The notes: generated by a model from the letters alone, not told the origin. 64,000 bases of DNA from Novosphingobium sp. ST904 (GCF_001298105.1 NZ_LGJH01000155.1:1-64000), one strand, 5' to 3'; positions 21,207 to 31,076 are shown, counted from the first letter of the stretch. A program made the numbers and translations.

Positions 21207-22642
21207 ATGACGGCTACGGGCGGAACCAATTACGACGAAATGCTCAACGAGGACGGGTCGGTCAGGCCTGCCTATGCAGACTTCAGGAATTGGTACGACT
21301 CGCAGGACAAGACCTGGCTGAAACGCCAGGATGCCGAGGCCGAACGCTTCTTCCGCCGCATCGGAATTACCTTCAACGTCTATGGCGACGATGCCGCCGA
21401 AGAGCGGCTTATCCCGTTCGACATGATCCCGCGCATCATCACCGCGCGCGAATGGCGCAAGCTGACGCGGGGGATCGAGCAGCGGGTGAGGGCGCTCAAT
21501 GCCTTCCTCCAGGATCTCTATCACCGGCAGGAGATCATCCGGTCCGGCCGCCTGCCGATCTCGGCCCTGCGCGACAACGAGGCCTTCCTCACGCAGATGA
21601 TCGGGATGACGCCGCCGGGCGGCGTCTATACCCATATCGTCGGCATCGATCTCGTCCGCACCGGGCCTGACGAATTCATGGTGCTGGAGGACAACGCCCG
21701 CACGCCGTCCGGTGTCTCGTACATGCTCGAGAATCGCGAAACGATGATGGCGATGTTCCCGGAACTGTTCACCAGGATTCCGGTGCGCCCCGTGTCGGAC
21801 TATCCGCGCGGCTTGCCCGTTCCCTGCGCGCCTGCGCGCCGCCCGCCTTCAAGGGATCGGGCCGGCCGACGGTCGCGGTGCTGACGCCGGGCATCTATAA
21901 CTCGGCCTATTTCGAACATGCCTTCCTTGCCGACCAGATGGGCGCGGAACTGGTGGAGGGCAGCGACCTGCGCGTGGTGGACGGGCGCGTCGCCATGCGC
22001 ACGACCACGGGCTACAAGGCGATCGACGTCATCTATCGCCGGGTGGACGACGATTACCTGGACCCGCTCAGCTTCAATCCCGATTCGGTGCTGGGCGTGG
22101 CGGGGATCATGGATGTCTACCGCGCGGGCGGCATCACTATCGCCAATGCGCCGGGCACCGGCATCGCCGACGACAAGGCGATCTACAGCTACATGCCCGA
22201 GATCGTGGAGTTCTATACCGGAGAGAAGCCGATTCTCTCCAACGTGCCGACCTGGCGCTGCTCGGAGCCGGATGCGCTGGCCTATGTGCTCGACAATCTC
22301 GCCGAACTGGTCGTGAAGGAAGTCCACGGTTCGGGCGGCTACGGCATGCTGATCGGGCCGACCTCCTCGAAGAAGGAACTCGCCGATTTCGAGGCCAAGC
22401 TGCGGGCGCGGCCGGACAATTACATCGCCCAGCCCACGCTCTCGCTTTCCACGGTGCCGATCTTCACCAAGGAGGGTCTGGCGCCGCGCCATGTGGACCT
22501 TCGCCCGTTCGTGCTGGTCTCGCCCGACGGCATCGACATCACGCCCGGCGGGTTGACCCGCGTGGCGCTCAAGAAAGGATCTCTGGTGGTCAATTCCTCG
22601 CAGGGCGGCGGCACCAAGGACTCTTGGGTGCTGGACGAATGA
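21207..22642 (+). CDS. Circularly permuted ATP-grasp protein (frameshift in this sequence)
   Basis: Predicted ATP-grasp peptide ligase of the circularly permuted type (DUF404/DUF407). The first part has FRRIGITFNVYGDDAAEERLIPFDMIPRI in pieces, FLQDLYHRQEI, GVYTHIVGIDLVRTGPDEF and VLEDNARTPSGVSYMLENR. A C is missing in CCGCGCCGG near 21808-21813, after which VAVLTPGIYNSAYFEHAFLA, IDVIYRRVDDDYLDP and KEVHGSGGYGMLIGP follow in the second frame. Repair gives 478 residues. It is first in a four-gene operon with the alpha-E, transglutaminase and Anbu genes (28, 14 and 58-base gaps). Family members are predicted to build peptide tags. The substrate is unknown. Confidence 0.88.
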
Positions 22643-22670
22643 AGGGTCCTGAAAGAGCGAGGGCGCGCTG

Positions 22671-23618
22671 ATGCTGGGCCGGGCCGCCAACGGCGTATAC
22701 TGGATGAGCCGCTATCTCGAACGCGCGGAAAATACCGCGCGGCTGATCGACGTCGGCTTTCATCTCGCTCTCACCCGCGGGAACAAGCACTCGCAGGACG
22801 AGGAGTGGAAGTCGGTCCTGACCACCACCGGCCTGATCGAGGACTACCGCGCGAAGCACTCGGACATCACCGGGACGCAGGTGTTCAACTACATGCTGCG
22901 CGACAAGGACAATCCCGGTTCGGTGCTCGCCATGCTGGAGAATGCGCGCACCAATGCCCGCATGGTGCGTAACAGCCTGACGAACGCCGTGTGGGAAACC
23001 ACCAACGAAGGCTGGATGCACTTGCGCGACCTGCTTTCGCGGCCCGTGCGCGAAACCAGCCTGGGCGAGGTGCTCACCACGATCCGGCGCACCGGAACGC
23101 TGGTGCGCGGCGCGCTTGAAGGCACGATGCTGCGCAACGAGGTGTTCAACTTCGCGCGCATCGGCACCTTCATCGAGCGGGCGGACAGCACCGCGCGCAT
23201 CCTCGACGTGAAGTATTACGTGCTGCTGCCCTCGGCGGCGTGGGTCGGTTCCAGTCTCGACAATGTGCAGTGGGATACCCTGCTGCGCTCGGTGGCGGGC
23301 AACCGCGCCTATTCGTGGCTCAATGCCGGCGCAATGGACCCGCGGGGGATCGCGCGCTTCCTGATCCTCGACGGCCAGTTCCCGCGCTCGCTGGTGTTCT
23401 GCTACGAAAAGATCCGCAGCAACATGGCGGGGCTCGCCAAGGAATACGGGCACGAGACTTCCGCCCATGCGTTGGTCCGGCAGGCCGGAGACGCCCTGCA
23501 CCAGACCACGATCGAGAATATCTTCGAAGTGGGCCTGCACGAATTCCTGCAGGACTTCATCGGCAAGACCACGCGCATCGGGGGCGCCATCGCCGCCGAT
23601 TACCGGTTCATCGAATAG
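22671..23618 (+). CDS. Alpha-E domain protein
   Basis: A 315-residue, almost fully helical protein of the alpha-E family. Typical features are the N-terminal MLGRAANGVYWMSRYLERAE, SVLAMLENARTNARMVRNS, ARIGTFIERADSTARILDVKYY and RFLILDGQFPRSL. The many Arg/Glu pairs at helix faces are a family trait. It is always found beside permuted ATP-grasp and transglutaminase genes, as here, and probably acts in the same complex or pathway. Biochemical activity is not established. It starts 28 bases after the ATP-grasp stop. Confidence 0.9.
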   Translation: MLGRAANGVYWMSRYLERAENTARLIDVGFHLALTRGNKHSQDEEWKSVLTTTGLIEDYRAKHSDITGTQVFNYMLRDKDNPGSVLAMLENARTNARMVRNSLTNAVWETTNEGWMHLRDLLSRPVRETSLGEVLTTIRRTGTLVRGALEGTMLRNEVFNFARIGTFIERADSTARILDVKYYVLLPSAAWVGSSLDNVQWDTLLRSVAGNRAYSWLNAGAMDPRGIARFLILDGQFPRSLVFCYEKIRSNMAGLAKEYGHETSAHALVRQAGDALHQTTIENIFEVGLHEFLQDFIGKTTRIGGAIAADYRFIE

Positions 23619-23632
23619 AAGGACAGCCACCC

Positions 23633-24496
23633 GTGCTTCTGACCGTTACGCATACCACTCGCTATGCCTTTGCCGGGCCGGTCACTCACGGGCTGCAGCG
23701 CCTGCGCCTTAAACCCAAGACCACGCATGGGCAGGAAGTGCTCGACTGGCAGATGGAGATCGAAGGCGCCCGGCCCGAGGCGCAGTATGACGACCATCAC
23801 CAGAACCATACCGCGCTCGTCTCGATCGAGCCGGGCACGCCCGAAGTCATCGTGACCTGCAAGGGCACGGTGCGCACGATCGACAACAGCGGCATCACCG
23901 GCGCGCACAGCGGCCATACCCCGCTCTGGTGCTTCCTGCGGCCGACCGTGCTGACCCGCGCGGGAAGCCGGGTGCGCTCGCTGCTGGCTTCCGTCGATGC
24001 GGATCGCGCCGATACGCTGGGCTTCCTCCACGCCCTGTCGAGCGCGGTGGCCGAGGAGATCGAGTATCTCCCCGGTTCCACCGATGCGGAGACGACGGCG
24101 GAACAGGCGCTCGCCGCCGGAAAGGGCGTCTGCCAGGATCATGCGCACGTCTTCATCAGCGCCGGTCGCCTGCTCGATATCCCGATGCGCTACGTCGGCG
24201 GCTATCTGCGCATGAACGACCGGGTGGAGCAGGAAGCCGGGCACGGCTGGGCCGAGGCGTTTATTCCGGGGCTCGGCTGGGTCGGATTCGACGTTTCCAA
24301 CGCGATCTGCCCGGACGAACGGTATATCCGCGTAACCAGCGGTTGCGACTATGCAGAGGCCGCTCCGATTACAGGTATCGCGATGGGAGCGGGGGAAACG
24401 CGGCTCGACGTGCATTTGTCGGTGGCCGAGAACCTGCTAGGACAGCAGCAACAGCAGTCCGCAAGCGGCGGACAACAACAGAGACAGGGCGGCTGA
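23633..24496 (+). CDS. Bacterial transglutaminase-like cysteine protease/transferase
   Basis: A 287-residue protein with the bacterial transglutaminase N-terminal beta domain (LLTVTHTTRYAFAGPVTHGLQR) and a papain-like transglutaminase core. The catalytic triad is visible as Cys in AAGKGVCQDHAHVF, His in GHGWAEAF and Asp in GWVGFDVSN. The start is GTG at 23633, preceded by AAGGA. The C-terminal tail is an unusual Gln-rich segment (QQQQQSASGGQQQRQ), probably disordered. It is the third gene of the ATP-grasp/alpha-E/Anbu operon. It may be an amidase or peptidase that removes or attaches the peptide made by the ATP-grasp protein. Confidence 0.88.
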   Translation: MLLTVTHTTRYAFAGPVTHGLQRLRLKPKTTHGQEVLDWQMEIEGARPEAQYDDHHQNHTALVSIEPGTPEVIVTCKGTVRTIDNSGITGAHSGHTPLWCFLRPTVLTRAGSRVRSLLASVDADRADTLGFLHALSSAVAEEIEYLPGSTDAETTAEQALAAGKGVCQDHAHVFISAGRLLDIPMRYVGGYLRMNDRVEQEAGHGWAEAFIPGLGWVGFDVSNAICPDERYIRVTSGCDYAEAAPITGIAMGAGETRLDVHLSVAENLLGQQQQQSASGGQQQRQGG

Positions 24497-24554
24497 ACGG
24501 CCGCACCCCCGCATCGGTCGCGCGGGGCGAAGGATTTCAGGGGTTAGAACTTCC

Positions 24555-25316
24555 ATGACCTATTGCGTGGGCATGATGTTGGATCGCGGGCTCGTCTTGA
24601 TGAGCGACACCCGCACCAACTCCGGCGTCGACAATATCTCGACCTTCCGGAAGATGTACCACTGGGAGCTCCCCGGCGAGCGCGTGATCTCGGTGATGAC
24701 GGCGGGCAACCTCGCCACGACCCAAGCGGTGATCAGCCAGTTGGAGGAACGCAACAAGGCCCCGGCGGAACGGCACAATTCGCTGCTCGAAGCGCCGACC
24801 ATGTTCCAGGTGGCCACTATCGTCGGCAATCTCCTGCAGGACATCATTTCCGAACGCGCCGCCGATAACGGCCAGAGCGCGGCTTCCGGCACGTTCAGCG
24901 CCTCGATGATCGTCGCCGGCCAGATCAAGGGCATGGAGCCGCGCCTGTTCCTGATCTACCCCGAAGGCAATTTCATCGAAGCCAGCTTCGATACGCCCTT
25001 CTTCCAGATCGGCGAGACCAAATACGGCAGGCCGATCCTGATCCGGGGCTACGAGCGTTCGATGACGTTCGAGGCGGCGGTGAAGCTGCTTTGCGTATCG
25101 TTCGATTCGACGCTGAAAGCCAATCTCTCGGTGGGGCTGCCGCTCGACCTGCTGGTCCTGGAGCAGGACCGCTTCACGCCGCTGCACGAGCGGCGCATCG
25201 ACGCGGGCGATCCCTATTTCCAGTCGGTTTCCACCGGCTGGGGAGAGGCTTTGCGGCAGGCCTTCGATTCGCTGCCGGATTACCGGATGGAAACGAAGCT
25301 CGACACGTCGGTCTGA
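24555..25316 (+). CDS. Anbu: proteasome-like (HslV-related) peptidase
   Basis: A 253-residue Ntn-hydrolase of the Anbu (ancestral beta subunit) family, which forms open-ring oligomers. There is no propeptide: after Met removal Thr becomes residue 1 (T-Y-C-V-G), the expected nucleophile. Asp in LVLMSDTRTNSGVDN and Lys in TFRKMY are the proteasome-type partners. TAGNLATTQAVIS, TFSASMIVAGQI and FDSTLKANLSVGLPLDL are family blocks. It ends the ATP-grasp/alpha-E/transglutaminase operon, matching the known Anbu gene neighbourhood. Substrates remain unknown, and no ATPase partner is encoded here. Confidence 0.93.
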   Translation: MTYCVGMMLDRGLVLMSDTRTNSGVDNISTFRKMYHWELPGERVISVMTAGNLATTQAVISQLEERNKAPAERHNSLLEAPTMFQVATIVGNLLQDIISERAADNGQSAASGTFSASMIVAGQIKGMEPRLFLIYPEGNFIEASFDTPFFQIGETKYGRPILIRGYERSMTFEAAVKLLCVSFDSTLKANLSVGLPLDLLVLEQDRFTPLHERRIDAGDPYFQSVSTGWGEALRQAFDSLPDYRMETKLDTSV

Positions 25317-25340
25317 AGGAAGGGCCCCGTCCCAGCCGCC

Positions 25341-25547
25341 TAGGTCGTAAACTCATAAACGGCACCATCGAGGCGCCATTTGGACGTCCCTTCGGGATTT
25401 ACCTTGCGGTGAACTACGTTTGAGGCAAAATGGCCCATCGCTGCGTCGGGAGGTCTTGAAATATGGACATATTCCAGCGCCTTCCCTCCTGGCGCTGAGC
25501 CATTTTGCCTCAAACCTCGATGGCGCCGTTTATGAGTTTACGACCTA
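25341..25547. mobile_element. 207-bp MITE with IS630/Tc1-type TA ends and nested inverted repeats
   Basis: Terminal inverted repeats of about 33 bases begin TAGGTCGTAAACTCATAAAC at 25341 and end with the complement at 25547. Both ends are flanked by TA, the IS630/Tc1 target dinucleotide. Inside is a second perfect 17-base inverted pair (GTTTGAGGCAAAATGGC at 25418-25434 and its complement at 25499-25515). At the right end the two arms touch. At the left they are 45 bases apart. No transposase is encoded, so it would depend on a helper IS. Confidence 0.85.
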
Positions 25548-26935
25548 GACTCTCTGCCCCAGATGCTCGGCCAGACTTTCGAAGTCGCCGGCCGAAGCAC
25601 GCCAGGTGGCCGCGAACAGCCCGTGTTCGCCGAACAGGGCGCGCGGCATTCCGCCGGGGCCTTCCTCGCGCCAGAGATCGGCAAGACGGACGGCCATCGG
25701 GTCATCGACCGGGCCCCAGTTCACGGCGTTGTCGCCGCGAACGTGGCGCATCCATGCCGCCAGCGCCGAGAGGATCGCAGGGCAATGCCTGCCTTCGGCC
25801 TGGTTGGCGGCAAGCGTTTCCAGCCAGCGCTGCGGGATCTTCTGGCTGCCGTCCATCGCGATCTGGATGAGCCGATGCTGGAGCGCCGGATTGGCGAAGC
25901 GTGCCAGCAGGGCCTCGGCATAGGCGTCCAGATCCTGTCCCGGCGCGGCTGCGATGGTCGGCTGGGCCTCGACGCGCATCAGGCGTTCGATCAGCGGGCG
26001 GATCGCCGGATCGGCGACTGCTTCGTGAACGAAAGCATGGCCGTGTTCCAGCCCGAGGTAGGCCAGCGCCGAGTGCGCGCCGTTGAGCATCCGCAGCTTG
26101 GCCGCCTCGTAAGGGGCGACATCGCCGACGAGCTGCGCGCCCACGGCTTCCCAAGCGGGGCGGGGACCGGCGAACTTGTCCTCGATCACCCACTGGCTGA
26201 ACGGTTCGGTCATCACCGCGCCCTGATCCTCCAGCCCGGTGGCCGCGGCGACCGTCTTGCGGTCGCAGCGGTGGTGGCGGGGACGATGCGATCGACCATG
26301 GAGCAGGGGAATGCGCAATGCGCGGCGACCCATGCGCCGAGTTCGGGGTCGTGGCGGGCAAGGTATTCGGCCATGAGCCGCTCAAGCTGGCGGCCGTTAT
26401 CGGCAAGATTGTCGCACGAGAGCAGGGTCAGGCCGGGAAGGTCCGCGTCGCGGCGGCGGCGCAGGCCCTGTTCGAGGAAGGCATAGACGCTGCCGTGGTG
26501 CGCCAGGAAGGGTTCGAGCGAGCCGTCCGCCGCGCGGCAGTAGCCCTTCTCGGTGATGGTGAAAGTGACGATCCGCGTTTCCGGCGCGGCAAGAGCAGCG
26601 ATGACGGCTTCCGGTTCCTCGCTGGCGACAAGGACGCGGCCGACCGATCCGATCACCACTGTCTCGTTGCCCGCGGCCGAGCATTCGGTGAGGGTATAGA
26701 GGCCGTCCTGCGGGTTCATCTGGCGCGCCACATTGGCGGATCGCAGCGATACGCCGGTGATCGCCCAGTCCCGGTCCCCGGCCGCCATCGCCCGGTCCGT
26801 ATACCAGGCCTGGTGGGCGCGGTGGAAGGCGCCGATACCGAAGTGGACGATGCCCGCCGCCTGCGCGCCCCGCTCGTAACGGGGGCGCGCGATGTCGGCG
26901 GGAAGCTGCGGCAGGCTCGCAGTGGAAAGTCTCAC
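25545..26935 (-). CDS. Mannitol dehydrogenase-family hexuronate reductase, UxuB/UxaB-like (frameshift in this sequence)
   Basis: NAD-dependent polyol/hexuronate dehydrogenase of the long-chain mannitol dehydrogenase family. The first part has IVHFGIGAFHRAHQAWYTD, the cofactor site region, and FPCSMVDRIVPATTA, a family signature. A G is missing near 26252-26256, after which VAAATGLEDQGAVMTEPFSQWVIED continues in another frame with the C-terminal helical domain (MLNGAHSALAYLG). Repair gives 463 residues. The start GTG overlaps the uxaC stop. Its stop codon TAG lies on the end of the adjoining MITE. With UxaC and UxaA present, tagaturonate reductase is the likely role. Confidence 0.87.
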
Positions 26936-28347
26936 AAACGATAGGCCTTCTTCACGAGATTGTAGGTAAGGTCCTGCGCCAGTTCGGCCGCTTCCCAGTC
27001 CTCGATGCGGTGCTCGACGACGAGTTCCGCAAGGAACCCGCAATCGATCCGGCGGGCAACGTCATGGCGCGCGGGGATCGACAGGAAGGCCCGTGTATCG
27101 TCGTTGAAGCCGACCGTATTGTAGAAGCCTGCGGTCTCGGTGGTCATGCGGCGGAACCGGCGCATGCCTTCGGGGCTGTCGTGGAACCACCATGCCGGGC
27201 CGAGCTTGAGGCAGGGATAATGCCCGGCGAGCGGCGCCAGTTCGCGGGCATACGTGCTTTCGTCCAGCGTGAAGAGAATGATCGAGAGGCCGGGCTCGTT
27301 GCCGAACCTGTCGAGCAGGGGCTTGAGATTGGCCACATATTCGGTGCGCGAGGGGATGTCGGCGCCCTTATCACGGCCGAAGCGTTCAAAGACGCGGGCA
27401 TTGTGGTTGCGGAAGGCGCCGGGGTGGATCTGCATGACGAGGCCGTCGTCGAGGCTCATCGCCGCCATTTCGGTGAGCATCTGGGCGCGGAACAGTTCGG
27501 CATCCTCGGCGGTGAAGTCCGCGCTGGTGACTTTGGCGAACAGGGCTTCGGCCTCGGCGCGCGGGAGATCGGCGGTTTTCGGGGTCGGGTGCCCGTGATC
27601 GGTCGAGGTAGCGCCCATTTCCGCGAAGAAGCGGCGGCGCTGGCGATGCGCGGCAAGGTATCCGTTCCAGGTGAGGCAGTCCTCCCCGGTGAGTTCGGAA
27701 AACCGGCGCAGGTTTTCGCGGAAACCCTCGAACTCGGGATCGACCACCGGATCGGGGCGATAGGCGGTGACGACCTTGCCCTTCCAGCCCCCGGCACGCG
27801 CATTGTCCGCCCGGATCGCGGCGTGGTGTTCCAGCGTGTCGAGTGGGCTTTCGGTCGTGGCGATCACTTCGATGCCGTAACGGTCGAACAGGGCGCGGGG
27901 GCGGAAGCTGTCGCTCGCCAGCATCTCGGTGATGGTGTCGAAATAGAGATCGCTGGTTTCGGCCGAGAGCTGCACACCCATTCCGAACGCTTCGGCGAAG
28001 ACCCAGTCAAGCCACATGCGGGAGGGCGTGCCCCGGAACAGGTGGAAGTTCTCCGCCAGCAGCCGCCAGGCCGCGCGCGGATCGACGCCAGGATTGCGCA
28101 CGCCGAGCGATTCCATCGGGATGCCCTGCGAATAGAGCATGCGGAACACATAATGGTCCGGCACCAGCAGCAGTTCGGTGGCATTGCCGAATGTCTCGTT
28201 CGCGGCGAACCAGCGCGGGTCGGTATGGCCGTGCGGACTGACGATCGGCAGTTTCGCGACGCTTTGGTAAAGCTCGCGGGCGATTGTTCGCGTGGCGGGC
28301 TCGGCCGGGAGGAGCCGGTCGGGATGCAGATCGAGGGGGCGGAGCAT
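26932..28347 (-). CDS. uxaC: Uronate isomerase
   Basis: Amidohydrolase-fold isomerase that turns D-galacturonate into D-tagaturonate and D-glucuronate into D-fructuronate. The 471 residues have the family blocks LPIVSPHGHTDPRWFA (metal-ligand His-x-His), EVIATTESPLDTLEHH, VMQIHPGAFRNHN and KLGPAWWFHDSPEGMRRFR, then GFNDDTRAFLSIPARHDVARR. I chose the start MLRPLDLHPDRLL, which overlaps the GH43 stop by four bases (ATGA), so the genes are translationally coupled. It lies in the TonB-esterase-GH43-uxaC-reductase operon. Confidence 0.96.
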   Translation of the reverse strand: MLRPLDLHPDRLLPAEPATRTIARELYQSVAKLPIVSPHGHTDPRWFAANETFGNATELLLVPDHYVFRMLYSQGIPMESLGVRNPGVDPRAAWRLLAENFHLFRGTPSRMWLDWVFAEAFGMGVQLSAETSDLYFDTITEMLASDSFRPRALFDRYGIEVIATTESPLDTLEHHAAIRADNARAGGWKGKVVTAYRPDPVVDPEFEGFRENLRRFSELTGEDCLTWNGYLAAHRQRRRFFAEMGATSTDHGHPTPKTADLPRAEAEALFAKVTSADFTAEDAELFRAQMLTEMAAMSLDDGLVMQIHPGAFRNHNARVFERFGRDKGADIPSRTEYVANLKPLLDRFGNEPGLSIILFTLDESTYARELAPLAGHYPCLKLGPAWWFHDSPEGMRRFRRMTTETAGFYNTVGFNDDTRAFLSIPARHDVARRIDCGFLAELVVEHRIEDWEAAELAQDLTYNLVKKAYRL

Positions 28348-29991
28348 CAGTCTTCCAGTGCTGTGAATCGGAAATCGCGGAACTTTGCCTCGCCCGGACC
28401 GGCGGCATAGAGGCCCGGCCGCAGCATGAGGAAGCCGCCGCGAACATTGTGGTGATAGCCGGACACTTCCATGCCCCGGTCGAACCGCTTCCATGTCCTG
28501 CCGCCGTCTCCCGAGGTGTGGAACGAGACGATGTGGCGGCGATTGGTGAGGCGCATCTTCATGCGGCTTCCGTGCGGATTGGCGGGGCGGCCGCGCTCGT
28601 TGCCGTATTGGTGGGTGACGAAGCGGGTCTCGTCGAAGCCGAGCCCGGCATAGAGCTTGTCGTCATAGAACAGCACCAGGCCGGCGGTGCCGCCGGGCGC
28701 CAGTTCGATATCGCATTCGAACCGGTAGCTGGTATCGCCCGCGATCAGCAGCAGCGGTGAGCCGCTCGACGGGGCGAGGCCCTTGCCCGCGAAATGCAGC
28801 GCGCCGCCTTGCACGCGCAGGCGGCTGGATTCGTCGGGGGCGGGGCGGAAGAACGACCATTTCGAACCCAGCGCCAGCGGCTTCGAGAAATCGTCCGACA
28901 AGGCCATGCCGTGCGGCAGGGGGCTGGCGATCCTGGGCACCGGCAGCGGCTGTGAGAGGTCGCCGCCGGTCATGCGGAACCAGCCCTCTTCGGTCCATTC
29001 GATGGTATCGAGCAGGCACTGGCGGCCAAGCGTCCAGTAGCCGTTCTCGAACCCGTGGTAGAGCGTGTACCACTTGCGGTCCGGCCCCTCCACCAGGGAG
29101 GCATGCCCGCGCGACCACCAGGCCTCGGACTGGTCTTCGGTGCGGACCAGCGGATTGCCGGGATGCTGCTCCCACGGTCCGTGAATCGAGCGGGCGCGGG
29201 CGGCGATCACCATGTGCCCGGTCGGCGGACCGGCCGTGCCGCCCACCGCCGTGAGCATGTAGAACCAGCCCCCGTGGCGGTGGATCTTGGGGCCTTCGGG
29301 CGAAAAGCCCTCGACATCCCAGTCCTCCGGGTAGTGCCACGGGTCGTAGACATGCTCCACCTTGCCCGCCAGCGAGAGGCCGTCGTCGGACAGCCGCACG
29401 CGGTCTCCGCCCGAAAGGAACAGCCAGCGCGAGCCGTCCTCGCCCACGGCGTGGCAGGGGTCGATATGATCGTGCAGGCCCAGCGGTTTCGGATCGCTCC
29501 ACGGGCCGTCGATGTGATCGGCCCAGATCACGTATATCTCGTTGGGCTCCGCCTTGACCGGGATGTAGAGGAAGTAGCGGTCCTTGTGCTTTTCCAGGCT
29601 GACTGCCCAGACCGAGCCGATGTTGCGGGTGAGCGCGGGCTTCCTCGGCTGCCAGTTCACCAGATCGCGGCTGTGCCAGATGGTGAGGCCGGGGTAGGAA
29701 TCGAAGCTGGAGAAGGTGAGGTAATAATCCTCGCCATCCTTCAGGATGGCCGGGTCGGGCCGGTCTCCGGAGAGGACCGGATTGAGCATCGTTCCATTCC
29801 CGAGGTCGGCGATGCGCTGGCCGTCAAATCCGCGCCGCCAGTGGCGTGCGGGAGCCCGGGGTGGGCGCTGGAGGAGCAATCCCCGCCCCGGTCTCCCCTG
29901 CGGCAGCCTCTCTCCCCGCGAGAGTGGGTGCCGCAAGGCCGATACCGCCCAGCAGGGCGGTCTTGAGTGCGTCGCGTCTGTCCATGGTCAT
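28347..29991 (-). CDS. Tat-exported GH43-family glycosidase (frameshift in this sequence)
   Basis: Five-bladed propeller glycosidase (GH43 clan) acting on arabinose- or xylose-containing side chains. The catalytic domain starts LSGDRPDPAILKDGEDYYL with the general-base Asp, has SVWAVSLEKH, and EGFSPEGPKIHRHGGWFY with the general-acid Glu. A C-terminal jelly-roll domain follows (MALSDDFSKPLALGSKWSFF). A Tat signal (MDRRDALKTALLGGIGLAAP) lies upstream in another frame. Removing one T from the TTT at 29826-29828 joins it as AARIDGQRIADLGNGTMLNP. The joined protein has about 547 residues and would be periplasmic. It starts 12 bases after the esterase stop and overlaps uxaC. Confidence 0.83.
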
Positions 29992-30003
29992 CCTGTCTTC
30001 GGT

Positions 30004-31017
30004 CTAGGCAAGCCCCACCGAGCGCGCCCAGGCGCGCCAGAGTTCGGGCCATGTCTCGACCGGCTTGCCGATCGTGCCGCGCAGGCCGAAGCCGTGGCCG
30101 CCCTGCGCGAAGAGGTGGGTTTCCACCGGAACGCCTTGCGCCTTGAGCGCGGCGCGCAGCCGCAGGCTGTTGTCCACCGGAACGGCGGGATCGTCCTCCG
30201 CGTGGAGCAGGAAGTGCGGCGGCGCGCCCTTGGGAACCGTGCGGTCCGGTGAGTGCGCGGCCTCCATTTCCGGCGTGGGAGAGGGGCCGAGCAGCAGCTT
30301 GCGCGAGCCCGCGTGAGCGACGGCGGGGTCCATCGAGACCACCGGATAGATCGGGGCCGCGCAGAAGGGGCGCGCGGAAAGCCTGTCCGCCGCGTCGACC
30401 GGCTTGTAGACTTGGGCGTCGTAGCGGGTGGAGAGGCTGGCGCAGACATGGCCGCCGGCCGAAAAGCCCATGGCGGCAACACGCTCCGGCTGCACGCCGT
30501 AATCCTTGGCGCGGTGGCGGATCAGGCGGATGGCGCGCTGGGCATCGGCCAGCGGCACGTCCTGCCGATCGGCCCAGCCCTCGCCCGGCAGGCGGTAGAA
30601 CAGGACGAAGGCGGTGAAGCCGCGCGCGGCGAGCCAGCGGGCCATCTCGTAGCCCTCCTTGTCGATGACGACGAGGGCATAGCCGCCGCCCGGCGTGATG
30701 AGCACGGCCGCGCCATTGGGGCGGTCCGGCCGGAACACCACCATGCGCGGGCGGGTGGTCCCGGTAACGGAACGGTCGTTGACCTGCCCGTTGGTGGAGC
30801 GTTCGGTGACGGTTTCCAAAGGAGGAGTGGCGGGCATTCCCGGCGCGCCGCGGGGCCACAGGTCGATGGTCTCGCCGGGTTCGGGCAATCCCGCCGGCGG
30901 AGACCGGGTGCTGTCGAAAGGTGCTGCCGTCTGCGCTTGCGCGGTTCCAGCCGTCAGCCCCGGCAGGAGGCCCGAGGCAAGGGAAGCCGCCATGAACGAT
31001 CGGCGGTCGATGGTCAT
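30004..31017 (-). CDS. Tat-exported alpha/beta hydrolase (acetyl-esterase-like)
   Basis: A 337-residue secreted esterase. It has a twin-arginine signal (MTIDRRSFMAASLASGLLPG then TAGTAQA), an oxyanion strand AVLITPGGGYALVV, the nucleophile elbow MGFSAGGHV, and His in GGHGFGLRG with Asp in LHAEDDPAVP completing the triad. The layout fits BD-FAE/Axe-type carbohydrate acetylesterases. In this locus it probably removes acetyl groups from pectin or attached hemicellulose, an inference from context. It lies 60 bases after the TonB receptor gene and 12 before GH43. Confidence 0.87.
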   Translation of the reverse strand: MTIDRRSFMAASLASGLLPGLTAGTAQAQTAAPFDSTRSPPAGLPEPGETIDLWPRGAPGMPATPPLETVTERSTNGQVNDRSVTGTTRPRMVVFRPDRPNGAAVLITPGGGYALVVIDKEGYEMARWLAARGFTAFVLFYRLPGEGWADRQDVPLADAQRAIRLIRHRAKDYGVQPERVAAMGFSAGGHVCASLSTRYDAQVYKPVDAADRLSARPFCAAPIYPVVSMDPAVAHAGSRKLLLGPSPTPEMEAAHSPDRTVPKGAPPHFLLHAEDDPAVPVDNSLRLRAALKAQGVPVETHLFAQGGHGFGLRGTIGKPVETWPELWRAWARSVGLA

Positions 31018-31076
31018 GGCGGCTTCCTCTTCGTTGCTTTCAGTTCACTTCATTCGGCATTACTGCCGGTCAAAGG

